Shown: positions 8,891 through 16,360 of the stretch, in pieces | Layout of the letters: each line of letters begins with the position of its first letter | Numbering within the stretch: position 1 is the first letter of the stretch | Source of the DNA: Planctomicrobium piriforme | GTDB lineage: Bacteria > Planctomycetota > Planctomycetia > Pirellulales > UBA1268 | Length of the DNA stretch: 37,880 nucleotides | Direction of reading: 5' to 3' | Assembly: GCA_945861585.1 (NCBI GenBank) | Contig: CAMAVC010000029.1 | Location: 1 to 37,880 of the forward strand | Program-made: the position numbers and the translations under genes | Notes under the pieces: model-generated | Told to the model about the DNA's origin: nothing | The model's database searches: none | The model's input: only the letters and a program-made list of their open reading frames with translations

Positions 8891-9471
8891 GCCTCGAAGT
8901 CTACCTTACGGCTCCGTGACTCTCCGCACCCGCCCGCACAACCGGCACGACCGCTTCGTACCTCAACGCGCCCAACACGGCTTCGGACTCCCCATATCCC
9001 ATCGCCGGACGTTCGCCTCCGCCCTCCAGGCTACGGCTCACTCGGATTTGCCTGCGCTGCGCCATCCATGGCTTCGCTGGTCAAATACGCCGGCTCCCGG
9101 GACACGGGGAGCCCGAAGCCTCCTCGACTGAAAACGGTGAGGCTCGGGGTTGCCCCTACCGTCTCGCCTTCCTCTCTCCGGAAGCCCGAGGCGTGAGCCG
9201 AAGGGAAAACGCGTGGAAGTACCCAGCCGGGGCATCCTCTCGGCTCGCGCCTCGGGCTTTCAGTTGAGGAGGGTCGGGGTTGCCCCTACCGTTGAGACGG
9301 CGTATTTGACCAGCGGAGCCATGGATGGCGCAGCGCAGGCAAATCCGAGTGAGCCGGAGCCTGGAGGGCGAAGGCGAACGTCCGGCGAGACGGTACGGGG
9401 TAACCCCGAGCCGGATTGGGCGCGTTGCGGGTCTTAACCGAGAGCTTGCCCAGGCTAAAGTCTCTCGTACG
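8891..9471. other. 581-bp gene-free interval between hisD and hisC, filled by nested inverted repeats
   Basis: I see no credible gene here. The interval is dominated by a large palindromic element (9003-9387, listed separately). Short open frames on both strands merely translate the repeat arms, and resemble each other for that reason. Promoter elements for hisC could lie in 8891-9000 (upstream of its start on the minus strand), but I cannot point to a convincing pair of boxes. Confidence 0.6.
9003..9387. repeat. Large composite inverted repeat (90-bp arms, nested palindromes)
   Basis: Outer arms 9003-9092 and 9298-9387 are reverse complements over 90 bases with three mismatches. The 205-base centre holds further inverted pairs: 15 bases at 9118-9132 against 9258-9272 (one mismatch), and 17 bases at 9184-9200 against 9240-9256 (one mismatch). 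It also carries a direct pair, TCGGGGTTGCCCCTACCGT, at about 9144-9162 and 9274-9292. There is no transposase and no obvious target duplication. It looks like a non-autonomous mobile or repeat-in-repeat element, or two opposed copies of one unit. The extent of the arms is read directly; its origin is inferred. Confidence 0.85.
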
Positions 9472-10839
9472 TCACCCCGTCCGGGCCTCGACGCTGCGTC
9501 GGTGCGCCGTGAGGCCCTCGACGTTGGCGAGCGTGGCGATGTCGGCGGCGATGTCGGCGAGGTCTTGCGGCGCAAGTTTGATCACGCTGCCGCCGCGGAG
9601 AAACGAGTTTGCCGACAGGCCTTCCGCGAACCGGGCGGTGCCGCCGGTGGGCAGCACGTGCGACGGCCCGGCGGCGTAGTCGCCCGCAGCCACAGGGCTC
9701 GAGGGTCCAAGAAACGCGGCGCCCGCGTGGCGAATCGTCGCGAGGGTTGCCTCCGGATCGGCAGTGTCGATCGAGAGATGCTCGGCGGCCAGTTCGTCGG
9801 CAAGGGCGGCTGATTCCTCGTCGCTGCGCGTGACCACGATCGCGCCAAACCGCTCCAGGCTGTCGCGGGTGAGATCGCCGCGTTCGAGTGTGGCCAGTCG
9901 CTGGTGGAGGGCGACGGCCACGCGGTCGGCGAGCCCGGCGTCGGCCGTGAGCAGGATCGCAGAGCCGGGGGAGTGCTCGGCCTGCGCGAGCATGTCGGCG
10001 GCGATGCCCTCGGCGTTGCCGCGACCGTCGGCCACGATCACGATCTCGCTCGGGCCGGCGATCGAGTCGATCGACACGTCGCCAAACACGTGTTCCTTCG
10101 CGAGGGCCACGAACAGGTTGCCTGGGCCCACGATCTTGTCGACCCGCGGCAGGCCCTCGATGCCGTAGGCGAGCGCCGCCACGGCCTGCGCTCCGCCTGC
10201 CCGGAGCACGTTCGTGATGCCGAGTTCGTGGCAGGTGGCGAGCACGTGGTCGTTGTCGGAGCCGAACTTCGTGGGGGGCGCCACCACCACGATCTCGCGC
10301 ACGCCCGCCACCTGGGCCGGCACGACGGTCATGAGGAGCGTGGATGGATACGCCGCCGCGCCACCGGGCACGCACACGCCCACGCGGTCGAGCGGCAGAT
10401 ACCGCTGCCTGAGCACGCCGCCGCCGGGAAGCTTCACCTCCACGTCACGAATGAGCACGGCCTGCTGAAACCGCGTCACGCGCTCGCGAATCCGCCGCAC
10501 CGCCGCGAGAAACTCCGGCTCCGCGGCCGCATGAGCGGCGGCGAGCCGTGCGGCAGGCACGCGGAGCGTGTCACGCGAGACGTCGGCCCGATCGATCCGC
10601 CGCGTGTAGTCGAGCAGCGCGTCGAGCCCACGGTCCCGCACGTCGGTGCAGATTTTCTCGACCACCTGCCGCGGCGTGAGCGGAGCGCCGAAGACGTCGA
10701 TCGTCCGTTGCCGTCCCGCGGGGCTCACCATCTCGCCCTGCGACACGAGCGTGCGGCGCAGAGCGTCGAGCCGCCCGCGGCCGTCGGCGGAGGCGAGGTC
10801 GATCCGGGGGCAGAGCGCGGGGGTGGTAAGCGTGGTCAT
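9472..10839 (-). CDS. hisD: Histidinol dehydrogenase
   Basis: A 455-residue HisD, which oxidises L-histidinol twice with NAD+ to give histidine, the last step of the pathway. Recognisable blocks are VCVPGGAAAYPSTLLM (about residue 165), GPGNLFVALAKEHVFG, DSIAGPSEIVIVAD, and the C-terminal AGPSHVLPTGGTARF, which carries a His of the zinc/catalytic site. Length is slightly above the usual 430-440 because of the N-terminus, where a start somewhat downstream is possible. The ATG at 10839 is preceded by two family A palindromes. It lies upstream of hisC-hisB in the same direction but is separated by the long inverted repeat, so read-through transcription is uncertain. Confidence 0.95.
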   Translation of the reverse strand: MTTLTTPALCPRIDLASADGRGRLDALRRTLVSQGEMVSPAGRQRTIDVFGAPLTPRQVVEKICTDVRDRGLDALLDYTRRIDRADVSRDTLRVPAARLAAAHAAAEPEFLAAVRRIRERVTRFQQAVLIRDVEVKLPGGGVLRQRYLPLDRVGVCVPGGAAAYPSTLLMTVVPAQVAGVREIVVVAPPTKFGSDNDHVLATCHELGITNVLRAGGAQAVAALAYGIEGLPRVDKIVGPGNLFVALAKEHVFGDVSIDSIAGPSEIVIVADGRGNAEGIAADMLAQAEHSPGSAILLTADAGLADRVAVALHQRLATLERGDLTRDSLERFGAIVVTRSDEESAALADELAAEHLSIDTADPEATLATIRHAGAAFLGPSSPVAAGDYAAGPSHVLPTGGTARFAEGLSANSFLRGGSVIKLAPQDLADIAADIATLANVEGLTAHRRSVEARTG

Positions 10840-10870
10840 GCGGACAAGAATACCCGCCGCCAGCGTGGAG

Positions 10871-10918
10871 GACAGGCTTCAGCCTGTCACTGATTCGACA
10901 GGCTGAAGCCTGTCCTAC
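10871..10918. repeat. Family A palindrome pair upstream of hisD
   Basis: One copy on each strand: 10871-10888 (+, its GTAG prefix degenerated to GGAG) and 10897-10914 followed by CTAC (-), only 8 bases apart and facing each other. They lie between the hisD start (10839) and the end of the secreted-protein gene (10938), whose stop region TAGGACGGAAC also resembles the repeat's first bases. Confidence 0.85.
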
Positions 10919-10937
10919 AACCGGCCCACGTTCCGTC

Positions 10938-11918
10938 CTACTTCGCGGCGATCAAACGGCGGCCGTCCTGCCATTGCCGCGACCAGCGGTCGGCGATCCA
11001 GTTGGGGCCCTCGGCTGGCCCGGCATCGCCGTGGAAGATCCCCCAGATGAGGCCGGTGCTGCGCTCGGCCAAGAGCGATGGCCCACCGAGCGGCCGATCG
11101 CCGAACACCGGATCGGGGGGCAGACGCTCGCCTCCCGCGCCGACCGGCGCCGGAGCCTCGGCGAGCCGCCCGTCGATCGCGATCGCCCTGTCCACGGCCG
11201 CCTTCGCGTCATCGGCCCGATCGAGGGCGGTGAGCACGATCGCCTGGCGCAGAAACGTGTCGGGCTGATCGGCCGCAATCTTTTCGGCACGGCGGTAGGC
11301 ATCGAGCGCCCGTGGCAGCGTGGCGCGATCGGCGAGCGCGGCGCGGAGATGACGATCACCTGTGGCCACGAGCTTGGCGGCCCGCTCCCGCGCCGCGGGA
11401 TTGCTCGGCCGCACGGCATCGGGGGTGGCTGCGGCAAACCGTCTGACGTGCACCGCGGGGCCACGGCCGATCTGCATGATGGTCGTGCCGCCGCGAGCGC
11501 CGAATCCCCAGCCCAGGAACGGATACACGCCCACCGGCCCGAAGGCCGGCACGAAGTTTCCTGGGTAGCACACGACCGGAGGCACCCACACGCGCGGCAG
11601 GAACGGATTGCAGCCCCAGCCATAGGCCTGCGTGACGCAGGGAGACGACCAGCCGCACCACAAGCCGGGGGTGGCATACGCGAAACTGCGATACCGACTG
11701 ATCCCGAAGCCGCAGCCGTCGAAGCTCCAGCCCGTGGCACAGAACGCTTGCGGCGCACACGACGTGGGCCACGCCCCGACGCACGGATTCATTGCCACTG
11801 GGCAACACACCGGCTGGGCCGCATGACAGGGGTCTGCATCGGCGTGATGCGGCACGAGCAGCACCACGAGCGCCACGATTCCGCCGACTGCCACCCGAAG
11901 ACTCATGCGCGGCGACAT
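10938..11918 (-). CDS. Secreted Cys-rich protein with C-terminal TPR-like helices, unknown function
   Basis: A 326-residue protein I do not recognise as a named family. The ATG at 11918 is chosen because AGGAG sits nine bases upstream; a longer open frame exists but would cross the divergent promoter. Residues 5-27 form a signal peptide ending near ADA. The next 85 residues are rich in Cys (eleven), Trp, Gly and Pro (for example CCPVAMNPCVGAWP). A glycine-rich hydrophobic patch follows, then from about residue 185 alternating helices with TPR-like spacing (AAKLVATGDRHLRAALADRA, ALDAYRRAEKIAADQPDTFL, AIVLTALDRADDAKAAVDRA). It is probably exported and may carry disulfides. It is divergent from the transglutaminase-like gene, sharing an 85-base promoter gap. 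Confidence 0.8.
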   Translation of the reverse strand: MSPRMSLRVAVGGIVALVVLLVPHHADADPCHAAQPVCCPVAMNPCVGAWPTSCAPQAFCATGWSFDGCGFGISRYRSFAYATPGLWCGWSSPCVTQAYGWGCNPFLPRVWVPPVVCYPGNFVPAFGPVGVYPFLGWGFGARGGTTIMQIGRGPAVHVRRFAAATPDAVRPSNPAARERAAKLVATGDRHLRAALADRATLPRALDAYRRAEKIAADQPDTFLRQAIVLTALDRADDAKAAVDRAIAIDGRLAEAPAPVGAGGERLPPDPVFGDRPLGGPSLLAERSTGLIWGIFHGDAGPAEGPNWIADRWSRQWQDGRRLIAAK

Positions 11919-12003
11919 CCGATTCCGTCTCCTGTAGAGTTGCCGTCTTCTCGCCCCCGAATTGTATCCCTTGACCCGTCTTCCCTGCGAGGATTCGGCA
12001 CCC
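11919..12003. promoter_or_regulatory. Divergent promoter gap
   Basis: An 85-base interval between two genes that start away from each other. Shine-Dalgarno-like AGGAG on the minus strand (for 11918) and GCGAGGA on the plus strand at 11987-11993 (for 12004) mark its two ends. Any promoters must be packed in here; TTGTATCCCTTGACC near 11962-11976 could contain a -35-like TTGACC, but the match is weak. Confidence 0.45.
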
Positions 12004-12648
12004 ATGCCCCGCCCGGCTTCCGCCACTTCCGGCCCCGGCCTGCCCGGCCTCGAACGGCGTGTGGCCGCCCGCCTCGCCGGGCTGAAAACACCGGACAGGA
12101 TCCAGGATTTCGTGAACGCGCTCCGCTGGAACGCCGAGCCAGCGGGCCCGACGGCCCGCAGCGTGGCCGAGTCACTGCGGCACGGCGAGGCCCACTGTGT
12201 GGAGGGGGCGTTCGTGGCGGCTGCTGCCCTCTGGATCGCCGGCGAGCCGCCGCTCGTGATGGACATGGGGGCGGCCCGCGGTGACGTCGACCATGTCGTC
12301 GCGCTCTTCCGCCGCGGCGGCGCGTGGGGCGCGATCTCCAAGAGCAACAGCCCGTTCCTGCGCTACCGCGACCCAATCTACCGCTCGCTCCGCGAGCTGT
12401 GCCTTTCGTACTTTCCGCAGTACGTCAAGAAGCGGCGTAAGACGCTCCGCACCTACTCCGTGGCGGTCGATCTGCGCCGCTACGATCCTGCCCTGTGGCT
12501 GACGCACCCTGGCTTCTGCCACAAGGTGATCGATGCCCTCACGGGTGCCCGCCACTTCTCGATCCTCGCGCCCGGTGCCGAAAAACATCTGCGGCCGATC
12601 GACGAAATCGAAGCCCGCAGCAATCTGCTCAAAGAGTATGAGATGTAG
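12004..12648 (+). CDS. Transglutaminase-like cysteine-fold protein, unknown substrate
   Basis: A 214-residue protein resembling the transglutaminase-like/papain-fold superfamily. It has a Cys in HGEAHCVEGAF (C65), a His in DVDHVVALF (H97), and the conserved block WGAISKSN (108-115), which together suggest a Cys-His-Asn/Asp site. Later conserved text (YRSLRELCLSYF, KTLRTYSVAVDL) belongs to the same uncharacterised group as I recall it. No signal peptide or membrane segment is visible, so it is probably cytoplasmic. The start at 12004 has GAGGA ten bases upstream; a start at 11962 is possible. The stop codon is the TAG of a family A palindrome. Whether it is a protease, an amidase or a crosslinker cannot be told. 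Confidence 0.75.
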   Translation: MPRPASATSGPGLPGLERRVAARLAGLKTPDRIQDFVNALRWNAEPAGPTARSVAESLRHGEAHCVEGAFVAAAALWIAGEPPLVMDMGAARGDVDHVVALFRRGGAWGAISKSNSPFLRYRDPIYRSLRELCLSYFPQYVKKRRKTLRTYSVAVDLRRYDPALWLTHPGFCHKVIDALTGARHFSILAPGAEKHLRPIDEIEARSNLLKEYEM

Positions 12649-12766
12649 GACAGGCTTCAGCCTGTCATGAAGTCCGACGAGAGGTAGGACAGGCTTCAGC
12701 CTGTCATGAATTCCGACAGGCTCAAGCCTGTCCTACGTATGCGCGACAGGCTGAAGCCTGTCCTAC
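12645..12766. repeat. Family A palindrome cluster, four copies between convergent genes
   Basis: Two direct copies (12649-12666 and 12688-12705) belong to a 39-base tandem unit: GTAG, palindrome, then ATGAAKTCCGAC. Two inverted copies follow (12715-12732 with centre CA, and 12745-12762), each ending in CTAC. The first TAG (12646-12648) is the stop of the transglutaminase-like gene, and the last CTA (12763-12765) is the stop of the epimerase-like gene on the minus strand. The whole convergent intergenic space is thus made of repeats. In RNA each copy folds to a 7-bp GC-rich stem with a UUCA-type loop. Confidence 0.9.
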
Positions 12767-13581
12767 GTGCCCGCGACCCCGAGCAGCTTCCGCAGCGCCG
12801 TCATGGCGATCTCGCCGAACTGCCGCGGGGGCACGCGCCACAGCGCGGGATTGTGCAGCTCGACGGCCACCGCGCCCTGATAGCCGATCTCCGCGAGCCG
12901 GCGGAGCAGGTCGTCGGGCGGCGACGCACCCTCGCCGGGCAGGATGCGATCGGCATCGCTCGCCATCTCCCGCGGCACGTCGGCGATGTCTGAGAGCTGC
13001 ACGTGGGCGAGGTTGTCGCGCGAGAGCAGGCCGAGATCGAGCGGCTTGCTCGGGCCCACGGTGTAGTGGAACCAGTCGAGGCAGATGCCGAGCGCCGGCG
13101 AGCCGACCTCTTCGACGAGGGCCACGGCCGACTGGATGTTGTTGGGGAAGCTCGCCCGGGCATCGAACTCGAGGGCGAGTTTCACGCCGGCGTCGGCGGC
13201 CCGCTTCGCCGCTTCGGCCAGGCTCATCGACAGCCGGCCGAGATCCTGCGGCGAGAGTGGTCCAAACGCATCGCCGGCGATCACGAGCACGGGGATGCCG
13301 AGGTCGCGGAGGACGGGCAGCCGCGCTTCAAAATGCTTCCAGTGCTCGAGCCGGGCCTCACCCTGGCTCGTGAGCAGGCCGCCCTGAAAGCTGGCCGCCA
13401 CCGGGGCGATCCCGTGCCGCTCGAACCGCTCCTTCAGGGCCGCAACGCCGTGCTTCTGGAGAAATCCTTCCGCGTGCCCCAGCCAGAGGTCGATCGCCTC
13501 GCAGTGGCCCGCCGCATAGTCCTCGAGAATCGTCTCGAGCGACGCGTCGAGCGAACACACGGTCGCAAGCGCTGGTATCAA
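12763..13581 (-). CDS. Sugar phosphate isomerase/epimerase-like TIM-barrel protein
   Basis: A 272-residue member of the xylose isomerase-like TIM-barrel/AP endonuclease 2 superfamily. Motifs typical of metal-binding strands include IPVLVIAGD, KLALEFDARASFPN, LGICLDWFHYTVG, HVQLSDIAD and AVAVELHNPALW. These give Glu, Asp, His and Glu ligands at barrel strand ends. It is probably cytoplasmic and acts on a sugar or inositol derivative; the substrate is unknown. The start is most likely TTG at 13581, overlapping the glyS stop as TTGA, which places the first strand (PALATVC) correctly; a GTG at 13560 is the alternative. Upstream open frame is antisense-free but out of frame within glyS. The stop TAG belongs to a family A palindrome. 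Confidence 0.85.
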   Translation of the reverse strand: MIPALATVCSLDASLETILEDYAAGHCEAIDLWLGHAEGFLQKHGVAALKERFERHGIAPVAASFQGGLLTSQGEARLEHWKHFEARLPVLRDLGIPVLVIAGDAFGPLSPQDLGRLSMSLAEAAKRAADAGVKLALEFDARASFPNNIQSAVALVEEVGSPALGICLDWFHYTVGPSKPLDLGLLSRDNLAHVQLSDIADVPREMASDADRILPGEGASPPDDLLRRLAEIGYQGAVAVELHNPALWRVPPRQFGEIAMTALRKLLGVAGT

Positions 13582-15221
13582 CGAAGTTTGTCCTGCAGCA
13601 TCTCGACCACGTCGGCGAGCGGCACCCGCGTCTGCACGAGTGAGTCGCGGTCGCGGAGCGTGATGGTCTGGTCGGAGAGCGTCTGGCCGTCGATCGTCAG
13701 GCACCACGGTGTGCCGGCCTCGTCCTGCCGGGCGTAGCGGCGGCCAACGGATCCCTTCTCGTCGTACATGCAGGGCATGTGTCGCTTGAGCTGGCGGTAG
13801 AGGTCGATCGCCACCTCGGGCATGCCATCCTTTTTCACGAGCGGCAGGATCGCCGCCTTGAGCGGCGCCAGCCGCGGATGGAGCTTGAGCACGGTGCGGC
13901 TTCGCGGCTTGCCGTCTTCGTCGGGCACCTCGTCCTCGTGGTAGGCGTCGCAGAGGAACGCGAGTACGGCCCGGTCGGCGCCGGCCGACGGCTCGATCAC
14001 GTGGGGCACGTAGCGTTCGCGGGTGATGTCGTCGAAATACGAGAGATCCTTGCCGCTCCCCTTGTGCCGCGGCTTGCCGTCCGGGCCCATCTCGAGCACG
14101 AGCGCGCCATCCTGGCGCACGAGCTTGCCCTCCGAGTGGCTGCGGAGGTCGAAGTCGCCGCGGTGGGCGATCCCCTCGAGCTCGCCGAATTCGCCCGGGG
14201 CGAGAAAGGGAAACGCATACTCGATGTCGGCCGTGCCCACGGAGTAGTGCGAGAGCTCGTCTTTGTCGTGCTCGCGGAGCTGGAGCTTGCCTGCGGTGAG
14301 CCCGAGATCGAGGTACCACTTCCAGCGCCGGTCGCGCCAGTAGCGATACCACGCCGCCGAGTCGGTGGGCTTACAGAAAAACTCGATCTCCATCTGCTCG
14401 AACTCGCGCGAGCGAAACGTGAAGTTTCGCGGCGTGATCTCGTTGCGGAAGCTCTTGCCGATCTGGGCGATCCCGAACGGCACCCGCACCCGCGACGTGT
14501 CGAGCACGTTCTTGAAGTTCATGAAGATGCCCTGCGCCGTCTCGGGCCGCAGAAACGCCCGGTCGTCGTCGCCGGCCATCGCCCCGATCCGCGTCTCGAA
14601 CATGAGGTTGAATTCGCGCGGGTCGGTGAGCGTGCCGGGCTCGGAGGCATCCGGCCCGAGCACGGCGGCGAGCGTCGTGCTGCCAGCCGCGACGGCCGCC
14701 GACAGGCCCGTGAGGCCGCTCGCCCACTCGATCTCCTCGATCTGCTTGGCCCGGAGTCCGAAGAACTTTTGCGCCTTGGCGGTGAGCGCGGGCTGCGCCT
14801 CGTCGCCCGACGCGTCGGTGACCACGAACACCTGCTTGCCGCGGTGCGAAGCAAACCGGCCGCTCAAGTGGTCGTAGCGGTAGCGCTTCTTCGACTCGCG
14901 GCAGTCGATCATCCAGTCGTGGAAGAGATCGAAGTGGCCGGAGCACTTCCAGACCTGCGGGTGCATGATGATCGTGCAGTCGAGGCCGGCCATCTCGTAG
15001 GCCTCGGGGGCGCCGGCGGGCGCGGCCAGCTCGTCATGGCCGGCCACCATGTCGTGCCACCAAGCGTCCTTGAGATTGCGCTTGAGGGCCACGCCGAGGG
15101 GGCCGTAATCCCAGAAGCCGTTGAGGCCGCCGTAGATCTCGCTCGACTGAAAGATGAAGCCGCGCCGCTTCGCCAGCGACACGATCCGGTCCATCCGCGA
15201 TTGGTCAGTGGGTTTGTCCAT
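13578..15221 (-). CDS. glyS: Glycine--tRNA ligase (single-chain class II type)
   Basis: A 547-residue glycyl-tRNA synthetase of the homodimeric type found in eukaryotes, archaea and several bacterial groups, not the alpha2-beta2 type of E. coli. Diagnostic text includes KRRGFIFQSSEIYGGLNGFW at the N-terminus, WDYGPLGVALKRNL, the class II motif 2 region (FGIAQIGKSFRNEITPRN, then FTFRSREFEQMEIEFF), and the C-terminal anticodon-binding part ending in PLADVVEMLQDKL. It charges tRNA-Gly in the cytoplasm. The start at 15221 lies inside the last 17 bases of comB, so the two are probably coupled, and the epimerase-like gene starts on its stop codon. No T-box-like leader is visible. Confidence 0.96.
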   Translation of the reverse strand: MDKPTDQSRMDRIVSLAKRRGFIFQSSEIYGGLNGFWDYGPLGVALKRNLKDAWWHDMVAGHDELAAPAGAPEAYEMAGLDCTIIMHPQVWKCSGHFDLFHDWMIDCRESKKRYRYDHLSGRFASHRGKQVFVVTDASGDEAQPALTAKAQKFFGLRAKQIEEIEWASGLTGLSAAVAAGSTTLAAVLGPDASEPGTLTDPREFNLMFETRIGAMAGDDDRAFLRPETAQGIFMNFKNVLDTSRVRVPFGIAQIGKSFRNEITPRNFTFRSREFEQMEIEFFCKPTDSAAWYRYWRDRRWKWYLDLGLTAGKLQLREHDKDELSHYSVGTADIEYAFPFLAPGEFGELEGIAHRGDFDLRSHSEGKLVRQDGALVLEMGPDGKPRHKGSGKDLSYFDDITRERYVPHVIEPSAGADRAVLAFLCDAYHEDEVPDEDGKPRSRTVLKLHPRLAPLKAAILPLVKKDGMPEVAIDLYRQLKRHMPCMYDEKGSVGRRYARQDEAGTPWCLTIDGQTLSDQTITLRDRDSLVQTRVPLADVVEMLQDKLR

Positions 15222-15978
15222 GAGCGGGAGTGTAGCAAAGGCTGCCCGAGGCGTAGTCGAACCGGGGCACGAGGGGGAGCGAGTCGATGGCGGCGGCGGC
15301 TGGGAGATCGGCCTGCATGCCGAGGTCGACGAGATTCGCGCCGCCGGGTGAGCGGCCAAACTCGGCAACGAGTGCGGCCGGCACATCGCCGTTCGCCGCG
15401 ACGTGACGGAACGCGACGAGCGCTTCGCGGGCGGCTGCATCCAATCGGTCTCCGTTGCGATCGGCCCCCGCAGCGTCGAGAATCGCCCCGGCGGCGAGCA
15501 CGTCTTCGGCCGACACGAGGCCGTCAGTCCCGGCGCAGACGAGGTGCACGTGCTCGTTGGGGCCCGCGAGCCGGCGGATCGCGTCCGCCACGGCGGAGCG
15601 ATTCACGATCGTGCCGACAAGGATCTCCCGGGCCCCACGCGCCGCGGCGAGCGCCGCCGTACCGTTGGTGGTCGTGATCACGACGGTTTTCCCGGCCACG
15701 CGGGCGGCGGAATACTCGTGCGGCGAGTTGCCGAAATCGAAGCCGGGGATGCGCACGCCCCCGCGCTCACCCCCGAGCAGGGCGGTCGGGCGGCACTCGG
15801 CGGCCAGCCGACGGGCCTCATCGACGTCGGCAACGGGCACCACGCGGGTCGCCCCCTGGGCGAGCGCCGCGACCATCGTGGTCGACGCTCGCAGGACGTC
15901 GATCACGACGGCGATTCCGCCCGTGCAGCCGCCGGAAGGCAGCCGCTGATACAGGTCGTGACAGTGCCAGTGGGTCAT
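15205..15978 (-). CDS. comB: 2-phosphosulfolactate phosphatase family protein
   Basis: A 257-residue ComB-family protein. In methanogens ComB removes phosphate from 2-phosphosulfolactate in coenzyme M synthesis, and needs Mg2+. Many bacteria without coenzyme M carry the family, so the substrate here is uncertain. Family text includes GGIAVVIDVLRASTTMVAAL near residue 20, ALLGGERGGVRIPGFDFGNS near 85, VVITTTNGTAAL near 115, and LVCAGTDGLVSAEDVLAAG near 150. The start is the ATG at 15978; the open frame runs further upstream through non-homologous low-complexity sequence. It overlaps glyS by 17 bases and probably shares its transcript. No other coenzyme M genes are nearby. Confidence 0.87.
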   Translation of the reverse strand: MTHWHCHDLYQRLPSGGCTGGIAVVIDVLRASTTMVAALAQGATRVVPVADVDEARRLAAECRPTALLGGERGGVRIPGFDFGNSPHEYSAARVAGKTVVITTTNGTAALAAARGAREILVGTIVNRSAVADAIRRLAGPNEHVHLVCAGTDGLVSAEDVLAAGAILDAAGADRNGDRLDAAAREALVAFRHVAANGDVPAALVAEFGRSPGGANLVDLGMQADLPAAAAIDSLPLVPRFDYASGSLCYTPAHGQTH

Positions 15979-16360
15979 GATGCTCGTCCGCGTAGCGTTG
16001 ATACCATCCCTGTGCCGCTTCCTGCCACTCGCCGCCAGGCTCTCCCGTGGCGTATCCTCCCGGTCACGAATGCCATCGTCCGTGATCGGCACGGTCTCAC
16101 GAACGATTTTTACCATTCCAACGATAGCCACCCTTCCGATGCCCTCGCGAATCTGGATCATGATCGCCGTGGTAGTCGCGATGGCCATCGCCGTACTCCG
16201 CGCGAGACCCACGGGACGCAAGGCACGTTCTTCGGAGGCCTGGCGAGGCCGGATCAAGCCGCCCCCGCCGCCCCCGTAGGCCGCCTTCCCTCCCGTGGCC
16301 GCACCCTTTTGCCTACGATAGTTCGGTGGAACCGGTCCAGTTCTTGAAGTTCGTCCGCGC
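15979..16360. other. Divergent gap between comB and the ubiE-type operon, possible small ORF
   Basis: These 382 bases separate two operons that point away from each other, so promoters for both must lie here. A possible small plus-strand ORF at 16139-16279 (46 codons) would encode a hydrophobic helix (IMIAVVVAMAIAVL), then a basic stretch and a Pro run. It lacks a Shine-Dalgarno and is supported by nothing else, so I do not call it a gene. No repeats or terminator hairpins were found. Confidence 0.4.

Noticed and set aside
8844..9437. Small open frames on both strands in the hisC-hisD gap
   Set aside because: They translate the arms of the large inverted repeat, so they resemble each other, and they lack ribosome-binding sites and family likeness.
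7078..12766. Family A repeats as a CRISPR array
   Set aside because: Units are 18-22 bases, in both orientations, irregularly spaced over 11 kb and without equal-length spacers or cas genes.
15222..15300. T-box or other amino-acid-responsive leader before glyS
   Set aside because: glyS starts inside the coding end of comB, which leaves no leader for such a structure.
13779..15677. Long plus-strand open frame over glyS and comB (632 codons)
   Set aside because: It lies antisense to glycyl-tRNA synthetase and ComB, both with clear family motifs, and shows only biased shadow composition.
16139..16279. Possible 46-codon membrane peptide gene between comB and ubiE
   Set aside because: It has a hydrophobic stretch but no ribosome-binding site and an improbable Pro run at the end. 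It is mentioned only in the description of the gap.
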